A stretch of 64,000 nt of DNA from contig JAGMWG010000001.1 of NCBI GenBank assembly GCA_020744225.1, positions 3,823,371-3,887,370 of the forward strand. The letters run 5' to 3'. Numbering within the stretch: the stretch's first letter is position 1; each line of letters starts with the position of its first letter. Origin of the DNA: Paraphoma chrysanthemicola (taxonomy: Eukaryota; Ascomycota; Dothideomycetes; Pleosporales; Phaeosphaeriaceae). This document shows, piece by piece, positions 1 through 11,121 of this stretch. Below the pieces are notes generated by a model. The model saw nothing but the letters and a program-made list of their open reading frames with translations, ran no database searches and was not told the DNA's origin. The position numbers were made by a program, and so were the translations under genes.

Positions 1-1032
1 TTTTGGCGTGTTGGCGTTATCGCTTGATCCAGCCGCAGTTTCCAACGTCGGGGTTTCGGCTAAGAATGCTTAGACGGAAGAAGATGTCTCAACAATGTCA
101 GCAGCAACACCATTAGCGAAGTCGAGGTATTGACTTGCTTCGAGCTGCAGCAGTAAGCAAGTTCGCAGACTCCAATGGCCATGTCATCACGGGTATGCGC
201 ATTGCGTTCGCTGCACATAGTTTCTGATAGTGGAGCGGAATCCCTACCTCTAGCCAACGCCGTCGGCAGCAACTGCGATAAATTCCTATTAGAATTTTGC
301 TTTTGAGATTGTACTTTGGATTGTGGAAGTAAAGAAAGTGGTTTGCTAAACTCCGACGAAGAAGATAGCCGAATTAATTTTGGTTGATCCTGAGAAACTC
401 GATGCTGGACCCGCCTTGAGTACCCATCAGCTCGACTCAGACGGCTCTTAATCTGCGCGGCGTGATCATTAGGAAGTTTGAGCGATGTTGCATGTCCTAC
501 AATTGCTGGCGAGCGCAAGCATCACCAATCCAGCAGAGTCATATGTGTGGAATAACAGTCTTGCTGGAGTGTCAGCAACAGCCGTCGATTGACTTGCGAA
601 AGGACAGCAACTGAGGCGACACACCATAGGATTTCTTTTCACGAAGCCGCGTAACGGAAAAATATCCTTCAATCCATTCGAGAGCACGCTATCATTACCA
701 CCTCTGTCGAGCACGTAGCAAGTGAAGCTCATTGAGACGAGCACGAGGTCACGTTGTCAGGCCCCCCAATAATTCTTGCGAGGCTGGCTAAAGCCTCACG
801 CCCCAGGGATATGTTGTTCGAAGCGAGATAAATAGCGCGCAAGCCAATCACAGCCAGCATGCTGCGGTATTGGGGGCCAAATTCGCGAAGTCTTACTGGT
901 GATGGATAAACCGCCAAGTCGTTGCGTCTGGGGTCTGTTGCACGCAAAGCAAGCCTCGCTGAGGCTGGCAGACATCTGACATCTTGTCTCCTTTCGCGTT
1001 GCGGAAACTCCAAACTTCTGTCCTCGGTCGAT
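1..1032. other. No gene assigned (left edge of window)
   Basis: Only short reading frames occur here. The longest are on the minus strand at 60-518, 469-744 and 729-1067. None shows a recognisable domain, and they do not join through convincing splice sites, although the last two could be exons of a minus-strand gene that I do not recognise. The stretch just before 1033 would hold the promoter of the surface-protein gene that follows. Confidence 0.4.
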
Positions 1033-2189
1033 ATGGCGGCCTTTGTAACCCCGACGGCTATTATCACAGCATCAGGTCAGCGACCATCAGTGACAGAAAT
1101 CCTGACCAGCGTCATTGTTGTTACACCCTCTGTGGTCACGGTCACCAATGTTTTAACGCCAGGCTCATCCGCATCTCTACCACGACTCGTTACTTCTTAT
1201 ACGCAATCACCAGAATGCGCGACGCGCTGGCTCCTTCTTTCTTCTACAGGGGGCGCGACTATCACTAGCGGGAATTTCGCCAACGACCTGCTTCGAGATG
1301 GGATTGGATCCTCGTACTGGCGGCCCTGCTATGCAAGCGCTCCAACACCAGCCTACAGTCCAGGCATTTGTTACAGTGGTCAGACGCCTGCCATCATCCA
1401 ACAGGCGTTGATTCAAGCGGCGTCGAATGGCGTTCCTCAAACACGGTGGCAAGCACTTTGTTGTCCTAGGTAAGCAGCTTCAGAAATATCCGCTCAGAGA
1501 AGCCTACCACAGCCATTGCTGTTCTGACAGGCGGTAGTGGAATGTTTCCAACGAATTTTCGGCAATGTGAAGGAACAATATCGACGCCGTTCACTGCTCT
1601 TGCGCCAGTCATTGCCACGGTGACTTCGGGCTCTTCTGTCTCAAGGGTGACCATCTGGGATGATTCTGTGACTCGTGCTATTACTACCACTGGATCCGAT
1701 GGGCGCCCAGATATTGTGAATACAGTACAGAATTTTAGCCAGACGACCGTAATCTCCAATGGAAAGTTGTGGGCCGAGCCGGTGACTGTGTACTGGCAAG
1801 CGGAGGATCTCTCTCTTTTTCCCAGCGTGTACGCAAGTTCATTGGCATCGGCGATTGGTATCTCCTTCGGTAAATCTCTCCCAGAGGGCTCTTCATCACG
1901 TGGCCTGAGCGTCGGGGCAATAGTCGGGATCGCAGTAGGAGCTGTAGTCCTTGCTTTCCTTATTGGCGGAGGTATCATTCTTATTCTGTTGCATAGGCGC
2001 AAGCAACAGCCTCATACAGAGCTATCAGAGTTATCCGGGCAGTCTAATGGCTTCAGAAAGTTATTTGGAGGGAAATGGAGAGCGGAAGTAGACGGAAACT
2101 CGAAGCCGGCTGAGCTGGAGTCGAAGCATGTTTATGAAGTTCCCGTACCACCAGCGGAGCTAGAAGCATCGGAAAGGGCGATCAAGTAA
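1033..2189 (+). CDS. Ser/Thr-rich single-pass cell-surface protein
   Basis: Two exons, 1033-1469 and 1538-2189, with a 68 nt intron (GTAAGC..TAG); the joined codon keeps the frame and gives about 362 residues. Exon joining creates a CCPSG motif, common in fungal surface proteins of this build. The ectodomain is rich in Ser, Thr and Val. One strong membrane segment (about residues 271-297, GAIVGIAVGAVVLAFLIGG..) is followed by basic HRRK and a short charged tail, so the N-terminus is probably outside and the tail in the cytoplasm. I see no clear signal peptide at the chosen ATG. An upstream in-frame ATG at 922 exists, and a missing 5' exon is possible. This architecture is usual for fungal mucin-like or sensor-like membrane proteins; the actual role is unknown. 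Confidence 0.7.
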
Positions 2190-2401
2190 TTAGTCATTAG
2201 GATCCTGGTGGTGGCTCGATGTGAAGTCAACCTCGATGGAATGATAGTATTCAAGACTCCAGAATCAAGGTTGCTACCTAGGCCCAGGCTAGAGAGCTAG
2301 ATCCCGCATTTAGCGGGCCAGATCCCTGCCCAAAATTTTGGCCGTCTCTAAATCTTAAGCCGCAACACCACAACCACAACTGCACCAAGTCCACTACCAC
2401 C

Positions 2402-3226
2402 ATGTCGTCCATGCGAAATGCCGTTCAGCGGCGCAACCACAAAGAACGCGCGCAGCCCGCCGAGCGCGAAAAATGGGGCCTGCTCGAGAAGCGCAAAGAC
2501 TACAAACTTCGTGCCGCCGACCACAAGCACAAAAAGACCAAGCTCAAGCAGTTGACCCAGAAGGCTCGCGACCGCAACCCGGATGAGTTTTCGTTCAAGA
2601 TGATGTCATCAAGCGTGGATAAGCAGGGCAAGAAGGTTGCAGATCGAGGCAATGTGGCGCTTAGCCAGGACGTGGTCAAGCTGCTCAAGACGCAGGATGC
2701 TGGGTACCTCAGGACAATACTGCAGCAGACGAGGAAGGAGAGAGAGGAACTCGAGCAGAGGCTGATACTGGAGGAAGACGAAGTCAGGGCTCTCAAGCAT
2801 GGAGGAAATGCGAAGCAGGGCAAGCACCGCGTCTACGTCGAAGACGTGGAGCAACAGCGGGCCTTCGACCCGGATGCATGGTTTGGACAAGGCCTAGACA
2901 TACCCGAGAAGTCTCCTGGTCTTCAAGACGATGTAGAAGACGAGTACGATGATGAAGAGGATGCTGTAAGCACTCAGCGGAAGACACCATCAAAGAAGCA
3001 ACTAGACGCAGAAGAGCTGGCGAAGCGGGAGAAGCGCGCATTCAACAAGGGACGAAACCAGGCACAGACACGGATAGTCGCAAGACTAGACGCGATTAAG
3101 AGGCGAGAACAAGAGTTGGTGGCGGCTGAGCAGGAATTGGAACTGCAGCGTGCAAAGATGAACAACACAGTCGGCGGCGTCAACAAGCACGGTGTCAAGT
3201 TCAAGGTGCGCGAGAGGAAGCGATGA
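2402..3226 (+). CDS. UTP11: U3 snoRNA-associated protein 11 (SSU processome)
   Basis: One exon, 274 residues, a usual length for this family. The N-terminus (MSSMRNAVQRRNHKERAQP) and the run KWGLLEKRKDYKLRAADHK are hallmark Utp11 sequence, followed by NPDEFSFKMM. The protein is highly charged and basic, with a long helical central part and a basic C-terminus. In yeast Utp11 belongs to the small-subunit processome and is needed for early cleavages of pre-rRNA in the nucleolus. The ATG at 2402 is preceded by CACC, a good fungal start context. It converges with the short-chain dehydrogenase gene, with only 40 nt between the stop codons. No introns are needed. Confidence 0.95.
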   Translation: MSSMRNAVQRRNHKERAQPAEREKWGLLEKRKDYKLRAADHKHKKTKLKQLTQKARDRNPDEFSFKMMSSSVDKQGKKVADRGNVALSQDVVKLLKTQDAGYLRTILQQTRKEREELEQRLILEEDEVRALKHGGNAKQGKHRVYVEDVEQQRAFDPDAWFGQGLDIPEKSPGLQDDVEDEYDDEEDAVSTQRKTPSKKQLDAEELAKREKRAFNKGRNQAQTRIVARLDAIKRREQELVAAEQELELQRAKMNNTVGGVNKHGVKFKVRERKR

Positions 3227-3266
3227 TCACTTTTCTTTTGCAAAGATACCCAGTCTACGTTACAAA

Positions 3267-4055
3267 TTACAACCTGGACGGCATCCTCATGGCTCCATCC
3301 AGTCGCAGTACCGTTCCGTTCAGCATCTCGTTACCAACACACTCAATTACCAATCTGGCGAACTCCTCTGGCAGCCCCGCACGCTTGGGGAACTCCATGC
3401 TGTTCTCCAGACTCTTCTTCACCTTGTCGCTCATCATCCGTGTCATGGCGCTGTCAAACATACTTGGAGCAATCGTTACTGCGCGAATACCGTATTTCGA
3501 CAGATCCCTCGCAAGTGGAAGCGTCAAGCTCGCAACAGCACCTTTGCTCGCTGCATACGACACTTGTCCCATCTGACCGTCAAACGCTGCCGAGGACGCA
3601 ATCATGATTATCACACCCCTCTCGCCATCCGGACCTTGTGGTGTCGCAGTCGTCATATGTGGTAGCGCCTGCCTTATGAGATCCAGCGTCCCTCGCAGGT
3701 TGATGTTCAGCACGAAGTCAATGCTCTCGATGCTCAGCGGCTCGTTCTTCTTGTCGATAATCAATCCTGGCAAGCCCACACCAGCACCCGCAATTACGCC
3801 ACCAATCTCCTTGCCCGTCTCATTCACCCATGCGATTGTGCCCTTGATTGCTTGTGCGATGGCGTCGGTAGAGGTAACGTCCGTTTCGAAGAACTTTGCG
3901 CGCGAGCCGAGCTCAGAGACGGTTTTGGCACCGTTGTCGGCGTTCAGGTCGAGCAGTGAAACGAATGCGCCTTGAGCGTGGAGGGCGCGGGCTGTCGCGA
4001 GGCCGAGGCCAGACACGCCGCCGCTGATGATGAATGTGCGGTCTGCGATCTTCAT
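3267..4055 (-). CDS. Short-chain dehydrogenase, type-2 3-hydroxyacyl-CoA dehydrogenase-like
   Basis: Single exon, 262 residues, normal for a classical SDR. The Rossmann dinucleotide motif near the N-terminus is SGGVSGLG (TGxxxGxG type). An Asp after the second strand (LLDLN) suggests NAD(H) preference. The catalytic set is Ser in the IASSAAF segment and YAASK (YxxxK), and a C-terminal LNGTVLRLDGAMRM segment closes the fold. The overall pattern resembles the mitochondrial 3-hydroxyacyl-CoA dehydrogenase type 2 (HSD17B10) branch, which oxidises 3-hydroxyacyl-CoA in beta-oxidation. The exact substrate cannot be read from sequence. The start is supported by the immediate Rossmann strand (MKIADRTFIISGG). 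Confidence 0.88.
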   Translation of the reverse strand: MKIADRTFIISGGVSGLGLATARALHAQGAFVSLLDLNADNGAKTVSELGSRAKFFETDVTSTDAIAQAIKGTIAWVNETGKEIGGVIAGAGVGLPGLIIDKKNEPLSIESIDFVLNINLRGTLDLIRQALPHMTTATPQGPDGERGVIIMIASSAAFDGQMGQVSYAASKGAVASLTLPLARDLSKYGIRAVTIAPSMFDSAMTRMMSDKVKKSLENSMEFPKRAGLPEEFARLVIECVGNEMLNGTVLRLDGAMRMPSRL

Positions 4056-4491
4056 GCTGTAGCTAGTGTACGAGTCGTGACTCGATATGTTCTCGTCAAA
4101 GGGTTTGGAGGGGATGGAGATTGCGTTGAGATCTAGATCTGTCCTCTTATGTCTCCTGAGTAGCTATGTACGGTGCCACACAGCAAGGTAATAAGGAATA
4201 GAAATTCCAATCTCGCATGTGAACTCCCCACGAAACACACGGCCCGTTGAGCTTGAACTGCCTCGGCCCATGTCGATCGGCGTCAACCAAGCAAAAACCT
4301 CCGACATCAGCCTTGCGCAACTCATCTAATCCCTGCAATATCAATCTCGAACCACCACCACCGAAGCTCTCCGCATCGCATTGCACTACCCCCGTCACCA
4401 AAGCCACCCACGCACTTGCTGCACCACTAAGGCCCCACTTGTCCTCTCCCGAGTGAACGGAGCCCAAGAGGCTCGACAACGAATTCGCGCA
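4056..4491. promoter_or_regulatory. Shared divergent promoter region
   Basis: The dehydrogenase (minus) and CMC1 (plus) start codons face away from each other across 436 nt. The right half is C/A-rich on the plus strand (pyrimidine/adenine tracts before 4490), as is common upstream of fungal starts. No specific operator was identified. Confidence 0.45.
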
Positions 4492-5125
4492 ATGACCGAC
4501 CGCGTCATCGTCGGCTCAAACAAACACCCAATAAACCCCACGCCCCTCTCTGCGCCGCAAGAACAACAAGTCCGGGACCTGTATTATAAAAATGTCCGTG
4601 CAAAGTGTGCGGCCGAGATAGAAAGTACGTGACCCACCCACCACCCCGATCCACACAAGCTACATTTCCCTACGTTGCGTCCTTTCGTCATGTGGAAAGA
4701 AAGTGCACTGGAATCAGCCCACACCACACCCGCCAATGCACTTGTAAATCTACATATACTAACACATTCTCTCCACAGCCTTCGCCCAATGCGCCCTCGG
4801 CCGCACATTCACCATGATCTACGCCTGCCGCGCCCCACGCCTCGCCATGAACTCGTGCATGCTGCAATACCAGAACCAAGACGAGCTCGACAAGGCGCGA
4901 CAAGAGTGGTTCCAATTAGCCGGCGAGCGGAAACGGCAGCGCGAGGAGCATCAGCGCAAGTTGGAGGATGCGCGGAGTAAGCACAAGGAGTGGTGGAATT
5001 TGGATGAGACGGGCCATTTGCAGGGCAAGAAACTTGAGGCGGAGAGGCAGTTTGGTGAGAGGAGAGAGGAGGATCGGAGGGATGGGACGGGGGTGGTGAG
5101 GGGTGGGATTTACCGGGGGACGTAG
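4492..5125 (+). CDS. CMC1: COX assembly mitochondrial protein, twin CX9C
   Basis: Two exons, 4492-4624 and 4779-5125. The 154 nt intron (GTACGT..CTCCACAG) has TACTAAC 16 nt before the acceptor. The product is about 159 residues. Splicing joins KCAAEIE to TFAQCALG and so builds the first CX9C pair; the second is CRAPRLAMNSC. This twin CX9C hairpin is the signature of intermembrane-space proteins imported by the Mia40 pathway. The surrounding sequence matches Cmc1, a copper/COX1-associated assembly factor for cytochrome c oxidase. The C-terminal half is an unusually long charged helix (LDKARQEWFQLAGERKRQ and onward) for a protein of this class. The split of a cysteine motif by the intron supports the model. 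Confidence 0.85.
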
Positions 5126-5390
5126 AGTGGTGTGGTATTGCATTGGGATGGCGTTTGTAAGTGCGACAACAACGAGCTATGTGGCATTTTTTGTAGCATA
5201 CTGTATATAAATAGCTTCCATTTTTGGATGCGCAATAGGTGCGCGCGCCTGGAAAAGCAATTTCAGCTCTGGTATACCCTAACCAAATAATCCCGTTTCC
5301 AACGCCGAGAAATGCTTCAAGCCTTGAACGCCCGATGTCTCCATCCATCCTTACTGCAAGCCCGTTTTATCGGAAGCTTTGCGTGGCGGA

Positions 5391-6188
5391 CTAGTTACCC
5401 ATCGCATCCTCAAACTCCTGTTGATCAATCTCCTCTTCCTCCATGCCACCCATCTCCGCATCTGCCCCCGCTGTCCCATTCACACCCACGCCTCCAACCG
5501 GGCCTCCAAACCCAACACCACCAGCTCCCACTACGCCGCCATCAATCTCCATATCCTCATCCTCGGCTTCCTCCTCCTCAACCTCCTCCTCCCACCTCTC
5601 GCGCACACCCCACCCTTTACCCGTAAAACAATATCTCTCCGGTGGCAATCGGATCCCATACTCCCTCTCCACTCTCGGCAACGCGATGCGATTCCGCTCA
5701 CTCGCCATCTCCGCCATAAACTCCTTTGGCAAGCTCGCGCTAAACTGTCCCGCCGCGCGCGCCGCAACGGCAGTACGTAGCGCATTCAGACTAACGCCGT
5801 CGTCCTCTGCCGCTGCGGCGTTGCGCTTCTTCGACCCGCCAGCCGGGTGGTGTGGAAGCGGCGGCTCGTAGGATTGCGCGTCGGACAGGATGGAGGATGT
5901 GTAGCGGTATGCGAAGTCGAGGAGTTGTAAGGGAACGCGCTCTGTGTAGACGTGCACGCCCATTTGCGCGAGGAGCATGTGAATAAGGCGCGCATCGCGG
6001 GGTCGTTTCGAGGTGCCGGAGTCTTGAAGTGAGGTTGTTGGGAAGGATGCTGAGACCTGCGACAGCGGTTGTTGTGTGTTTGGTTGTGTTGATGATTGTG
6101 TTGGTGGGCTCGGATTTGCAGCATTGGGAGCGGTGGCTGGTGGTGTAGAGATGCCGTTTGGCTGGGTATCGGGAGCGGGCGACGCCAT
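5391..6188 (-). CDS. TAF9: Transcription initiation factor TFIID subunit 9
   Basis: Single exon, 265 residues from the ATG at 6188; an in-frame ATG at 6296 would add 36 low-complexity residues. After a Pro/Ser/Gln-rich N-terminus, the histone-fold segment KRPRDARLIHMLLAQMGVHV, then RVPLQLLDFAYRYTSSILSD, is characteristic of TAF9. TAF9 pairs with TAF6 in TFIID and, in fungi, also sits in SAGA. The conserved later block (SLPKEFMAEMASERNRIALP) fits the same family. The C-terminus is strongly acidic and Gly-rich. It lies tail-to-head with the FN3 gene on the same strand. It is probably constitutively expressed; nothing in the sequence suggests special control. Confidence 0.9.
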   Translation of the reverse strand: MASPAPDTQPNGISTPPATAPNAANPSPPTQSSTQPNTQQPLSQVSASFPTTSLQDSGTSKRPRDARLIHMLLAQMGVHVYTERVPLQLLDFAYRYTSSILSDAQSYEPPLPHHPAGGSKKRNAAAAEDDGVSLNALRTAVAARAAGQFSASLPKEFMAEMASERNRIALPRVEREYGIRLPPERYCFTGKGWGVRERWEEEVEEEEAEDEDMEIDGGVVGAGGVGFGGPVGGVGVNGTAGADAEMGGMEEEEIDQQEFEDAMGN

Positions 6189-6430
6189 GATGATGGTTGT
6201 GTGGTGCTTGTGGTCGTATTGCGGTTGGGTGTCGGAGCAGTCGCGACGGGAAGTCGCGCTCGGATGTCCGAGGCTTGGCGTGGCGGCTCTGCGCAAGGCT
6301 GCGCACTAGTGGAGAGTAAGTTGTGGGGAGAGTAGGTGTCACACTTCTGCAAGTGAAAGTTGAGAGGTGATATGAACATGTTCGTTAAATGTTAGATACA
6401 GGCTATACACATCACCCTGTCTATACACAA

Positions 6431-9400
6431 TCAAGCTTTGGACCCCTCAGCGAGGAGCTCATCTTCGTCGCCGTCGCCTGTCGCTTCGCTAGTAATGCTT
6501 TCGTGCAAGCTGGGAGTCTTGTCTTTCCTGCCAAGTTTCTTGATCGAGCCCCAGCTGAGAGCGCTTGTCTTGTCCTTTGGCGTCCCGATACTAGGGCTGT
6601 TGCCAACACTGTCGGTGCTCTTCCCAAGTCCAAGGAAACCACTGTCCTCGTCCGCCTCGTCGGGAGTGCCGGGCGTGTCCGTAGGCTTGCTCTTGGTGAA
6701 CAAAACACTCTTTTTGCCGAACGTAAGGAATTGGTTCGTGCTGCCCTTGCGAGTGAGCTTCTGCATGAATGACTCTTTGCCAAGAGATCCTGTCTGCTCT
6801 GAAGGGGTGTGAGATACACTGAGCTCAAGCGACTCTCGTGGAGACGCTTCAGAAGCATCTGCAGTGGAGATGAACGACGGAGTGTCACGCGACATGCGAG
6901 AGTCTTGGGGCGATGTGGCCTCTCGACTTTCGCTGTGGATGGATGCGTCGGAAGCGAGCTGCTTTTCCTTGCCTTTGCGGGCAGCCTTCTCGGCTCTCTC
7001 GGCCTTGGCTTTCTTTTCCTTCTCTTCCTTCTTTTCAGCCTTTTCAGCCTTCTTCGCCTCCTTCTCGGCAGCTTTCTCCGCGGCCTTCTTGGCTTTCTCT
7101 GCTTTGTCCTCTTCGGTCTTCTTACCTAGAAGCGGTATAGAGAAGCTTGCAGCGGCCGGATTCAGCTTGGGAGGTGTTGAAGGTACCGGTGGCAGTTGGC
7201 TGAATTGGCTGGAAGACGGCATATGCGAGGCAGACGACTGCGGACGAGTGCCAATTGGAGCTTGTGTGGGTGACCTTGTCGTGGAAGGGAAGTCTAGGAG
7301 GTCATCATGCAGCATGTCCTCGTTGATCAGATTTGTCGTCGAACCATACTGGACCGATGGGCGACGAGATGGCATGCGTGACCATGATGTAGTGTTAGTG
7401 TTGTTGACACTCCAGTCGACACCGAGAGGACTGCTGCGTGCCCCAAATTGGTCTACAGACCATCCAAATCGCGTCTGACTTTCTGTTGAAGGTCGCGGAA
7501 GCACCATACCCTCGCCAGACTTGGTAGAGCCCTGCCGGGGCGATGGTGGTTTCTCGAAACCTAACATAGATGTCAGCCACGGGTCACCCTTGGTGCCAAA
7601 CATGTTAAAGGGACGCTTGCGCGTCGTCACATGATTGGGACTGCTAGATGATTCCGCGGGCTGCGTCTTGGTCCGGATAAAAGAGTCGTACCACGCGCCT
7701 TCCGATACGCTTCCACGACGACGTGAGTTGCCGGCGCCATCCGGGCCATGGTCCTGACGCGGCAAAGACTGGCTCTGCGCTGGTTTCAAGGAGCCCAGCG
7801 CTGGTCCCTCATCAGAGAATGTCTTACCACGTTGTCTGTTCAAACCGAATAGTCCTCCAAAGCGACTAGCTTGAGGGTTGATCTGGAAGGAACTCGAAGT
7901 AGACCTTATCGATCGCTTGTCGCTGTCGATGTTGTCATTTGTCGGATTGGCATAGTGTTGAAGCTCGCCAGCGCTCTCGCGAGGACTGGCAAATGCGCTC
8001 GGAGACTGGCTCTGGGGTGAGACTGGTGAGCTAGGATCTTGAGATCGATCAATAGTTCCTGGTGCGCCTAGTCCAGGGAGGACGTGTCTTAGATTGGGTG
8101 ACGGGTCCAAAGACGGCGCTTGCGGTGGGCCTGGGTCGTCATCATCTTCTGCATCTGTCAGGCCCAAGTCATCTCCAAAGAGACCAGCAGGGAGAAGAGC
8201 GCCAGCAGTAGGGCTCATCGGAGCACCTCCCGTCAGGCTCTCGAGATCTGCTTGGGAGAACGAGCCGTTGTGCATGTGCGTGCGCGGTGGAGGCAATGCC
8301 ATGCCATTGACGGGGTTGAAGTATGGGGTGGCAGACGCGAACGAAGGTGATGAAGTGGTAGGGATACTGTTAAATGGCGCGGTGGAGGTGTGCACGAAGC
8401 CACCGGTTGCTTGTGCTAGAAGTCCCTCACGCATGCTGAGAGGCCGCGCTCGGTAACTGTTACGTCGAACAGGGCCCATCTCGGGAACTTGAGGTCCAGA
8501 GAAAAGCTGCGGTTGGCTCATGCGACGCTGCTGAAGGAACTGGATCCGGGTTTGGGCTTCGTGGTTGGCTCGTTCAGCCTCGGTGAAGAGCGTCCAGGCT
8601 TGGGCGTACTGCTGCTGTAGGAGGCCCAACGTCATTTTCCATCTGTTGTCCTCCTCTTTCTCAGCCGTATCAGCGCCATCTGGAGCCTCACCACCTTCTT
8701 GACCTTCCTCAAGCTTTTGCCTCTCTTCCTCAAGCGCTTTGATTTGGATCCCTTTCTCGCGGATGGCGTCTTCGAGAACCTTGTTGGACTGGAGTTCCTC
8801 GGCGTGTTTGTCCTTGATGGCCTGGATGCGCTGCTCAGAGCATGCTTCGTATTCCACGCGCTCTTTTGCGATGCGCTCAGCGGCTTCGCGTAGCTCTACA
8901 GCCTCCCGTGTCCATTTTGCAACATCATCCTTGAGTTTCTTCCTTTCCGCCTCTTTCTGGCGCAGCACCTTCTCCTGCTGGGCACGGCGAGTCTGTGCAG
9001 AGGCACTTTGTCGTTCGAGCGTTGCCACCTCTTTTCGCAGATCGCGGCTGGCGTCTTCCTTTTCCTTCAACGCACCCTTCTTCTCATCACGCTTCTCGAC
9101 AAGAGCCGCCTTTTGATTGATAAAGTCCTGGTCCTCCTCTTGAATCTGCCGTTCCATGTCGTCCAATTCCTGGCGAAGGCTATTCAGCTTCTCGGTCAAT
9201 TGGCGAAGCGAGTCGTTTGAGTCTGTTGCTTCGAGAGCTGAGCGGGCTTGGTCTACAGTCTGCGATGCTGGGGAGTTCCTTCGTCCCATGTCGGGTCTTC
9301 GTCGTGCAGTACTGTTACTATGCTCTCGTGTCATGACAGGTGCGATGAAAGGCGTGACGACGTCGGCAAGGCTCTTGTTCGGGCGAATGATGGGTGTGGG

Positions 9401-10041
9401 CGTGAATGTCTCATCCTCGCTGGCAGCCTGCGGCTCCTTGGACGGGTTCGGGCTGTACCACTGGTCTGAGTCGGCGCGCAGTGTGCGCATGCGGATGGGC
9501 ACGCTTGGAGCCTGGAAGTTGGACGAGTTCAGAGTGACGATGCGGATGATGTAGTGGTGGTCGGGCTGGAGGTTCTCGATGGTGACTGAGGTCTCTTGGG
9601 GCGATATGTCGCCAACTGGGAATGTCAGCGTTGGTCGCGTGTGCATGAGTAGGCTACCCACTGTCGATGCCGTTGATCCTAATAACATATTTCAAGATGG
9701 AGGCACGCTGGTCAGGCGGCTTCCAGTGCAGAAGAACGCCGTCTGCCTTGATTCCTGCGAGCGACACAATTGGCGCAACGGGGACTTCGAGGCCGAGCAC
9801 CTGCACGAGCTTCTCCACGGGCTGGGAGAGGACCTGGTATGCGCGGAAGGCGACCCTGCAGACCACATGTCAGTACTGAGACACATACATGCACTCCTCT
9901 AGACTTCAGAACGCACCAAAACAGGGCCAGCACTATACAGGCAGTGCGCATCCACCCCGACGACGAGTACAGGAGTGACTCCACATTGTAGCGAGCGACG
10001 AGCGGGGGCCAAGAGAGCGACGACAGCGGTTCCGACACCAT
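6431..10041 (-). CDS. Membrane-anchored fibronectin type III/coiled-coil protein
   Basis: Three exons on the minus strand: 9917-10041, 9662-9855 and 6431-9615. The introns are 61 nt (GTGCGT..CTGCAG) and 46 nt (GTGGGT..CTGAC..CCCAG), and frames are preserved to give about 1167 residues. Exon 1 ends inside a hydrophobic anchor (TACIVLALFWVAFRAYQVL). A fibronectin type III domain follows at about residues 55-150: strand motifs ADGVLLHWKPPD, then ITIENLQP-like VTIENLQPDHHYIIRIVTLN. A long coiled coil (about 235-430) and Pro/Ser-rich disordered sequence come next, then a very Lys/Glu/Ala-rich stretch (about 990-1040). Orthologs appear to be fungal-specific; a scaffold or tether role at a membrane is only inference. 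The start ATG at 10041 is the last one before the membrane segment. Confidence 0.75.
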
Positions 10042-11121
10042 GGCGAGGTCATAGGGAGGGGCAGCGGGTGCCCTCCAGTAGTGCACGTGAGTACGGTGGT
10101 GATGGTGGTGTTTGTGGAGGTGTAGACGCGACCTCGGGATGCGGAGACTAAGCAATTTGTGAAGCTTGGCCGTCTGGCGCCCACCTTCAGGGCTGCAGGA
10201 TCCCGTTTTCACCAGCGCACGAAGAGCTTAGCGGCCTTGTGGCTGTGGCAGGCTTGATGTGCCTTGCATATGTCGTTTGCTCTCTAGCGACATTTTATTG
10301 CGACAAGAGTGCAATACTACATGGTATCACCTCTGGCGGGACTCTCTCGCTACACCCACACATTACTGAACAGGTGCAGCGCGCATATCTTGAAGTGCCA
10401 GTAGAGCGCTGCTCACGTTGCGCATGCAGTAGGTAGCAGGTCTTCGGGGCATCACAGAATTTGCACTGAGATCCTACTCGCATGCGAGGTCCTTCATGGG
10501 TGTCTCCCACCGAGCATGTTAAGGTGCAGTACCACCGGATAGCCATATCCGGAGCATCGGCATTGCGCCCGCTACGGCGAAAGCACATGTCACGCACGCA
10601 CGTGTCGCGCATCTGCGGTTGAGCTGCCACGGTCCCAACATGCTGCAATCGGCACCGTGCATCCTCCGCCGGATCCTCCCTTGCAGCATGTGAAAGCAGA
10701 GCTTCTTTGAAAAGGCGTCTCGCCACGCGCAAGACAAACTTCAATCATTATTTACCATTGACGCTACACCCCAGCCTCACGATCCGCTCGCTCCGGCTCA
10801 GCTCTCCACATGACCTGTGACGTCCGTGTGTTCGGTCATCGCAGGTGCTAGGCGTCCTCAAAAGTAGTCGCGGCGCCGTCATTCCTCCACAGCTGACACG
10901 CTGTGCAAACACTCCTCGCTCATGCCTCGGTAGCCCGTAGCCACGCTCATTCACATCTGAAATCTCTGAATATACCCTGAAACCATTCGCGCAGTCCCAT
11001 CTCCAACACCACATCCACGACGTCATTCCCCGACCCATACCTCACCACGACCGCGAAGTGAACTCGCGATAACATCTTCACATAGTCGCACTGTCCCCAG
11101 ACACAGGGGCGACGGGAAGCC
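10042..11121. promoter_or_regulatory. Divergent intergenic region, FN3 gene and lipin gene
   Basis: About 1.1 kb between two divergently oriented starts. It contains only short spurious frames. C-rich pyrimidine tracts precede the lipin ATG. No tRNA, repeat or known operator was recognised. Confidence 0.4.

Noticed and set aside
6809..9116. Several plus-strand frames of 100-200 codons, Ser/Phe/Leu-rich
   Set aside because: They are antisense shadows of the Lys/Glu-rich coiled-coil and tail of the FN3 protein.
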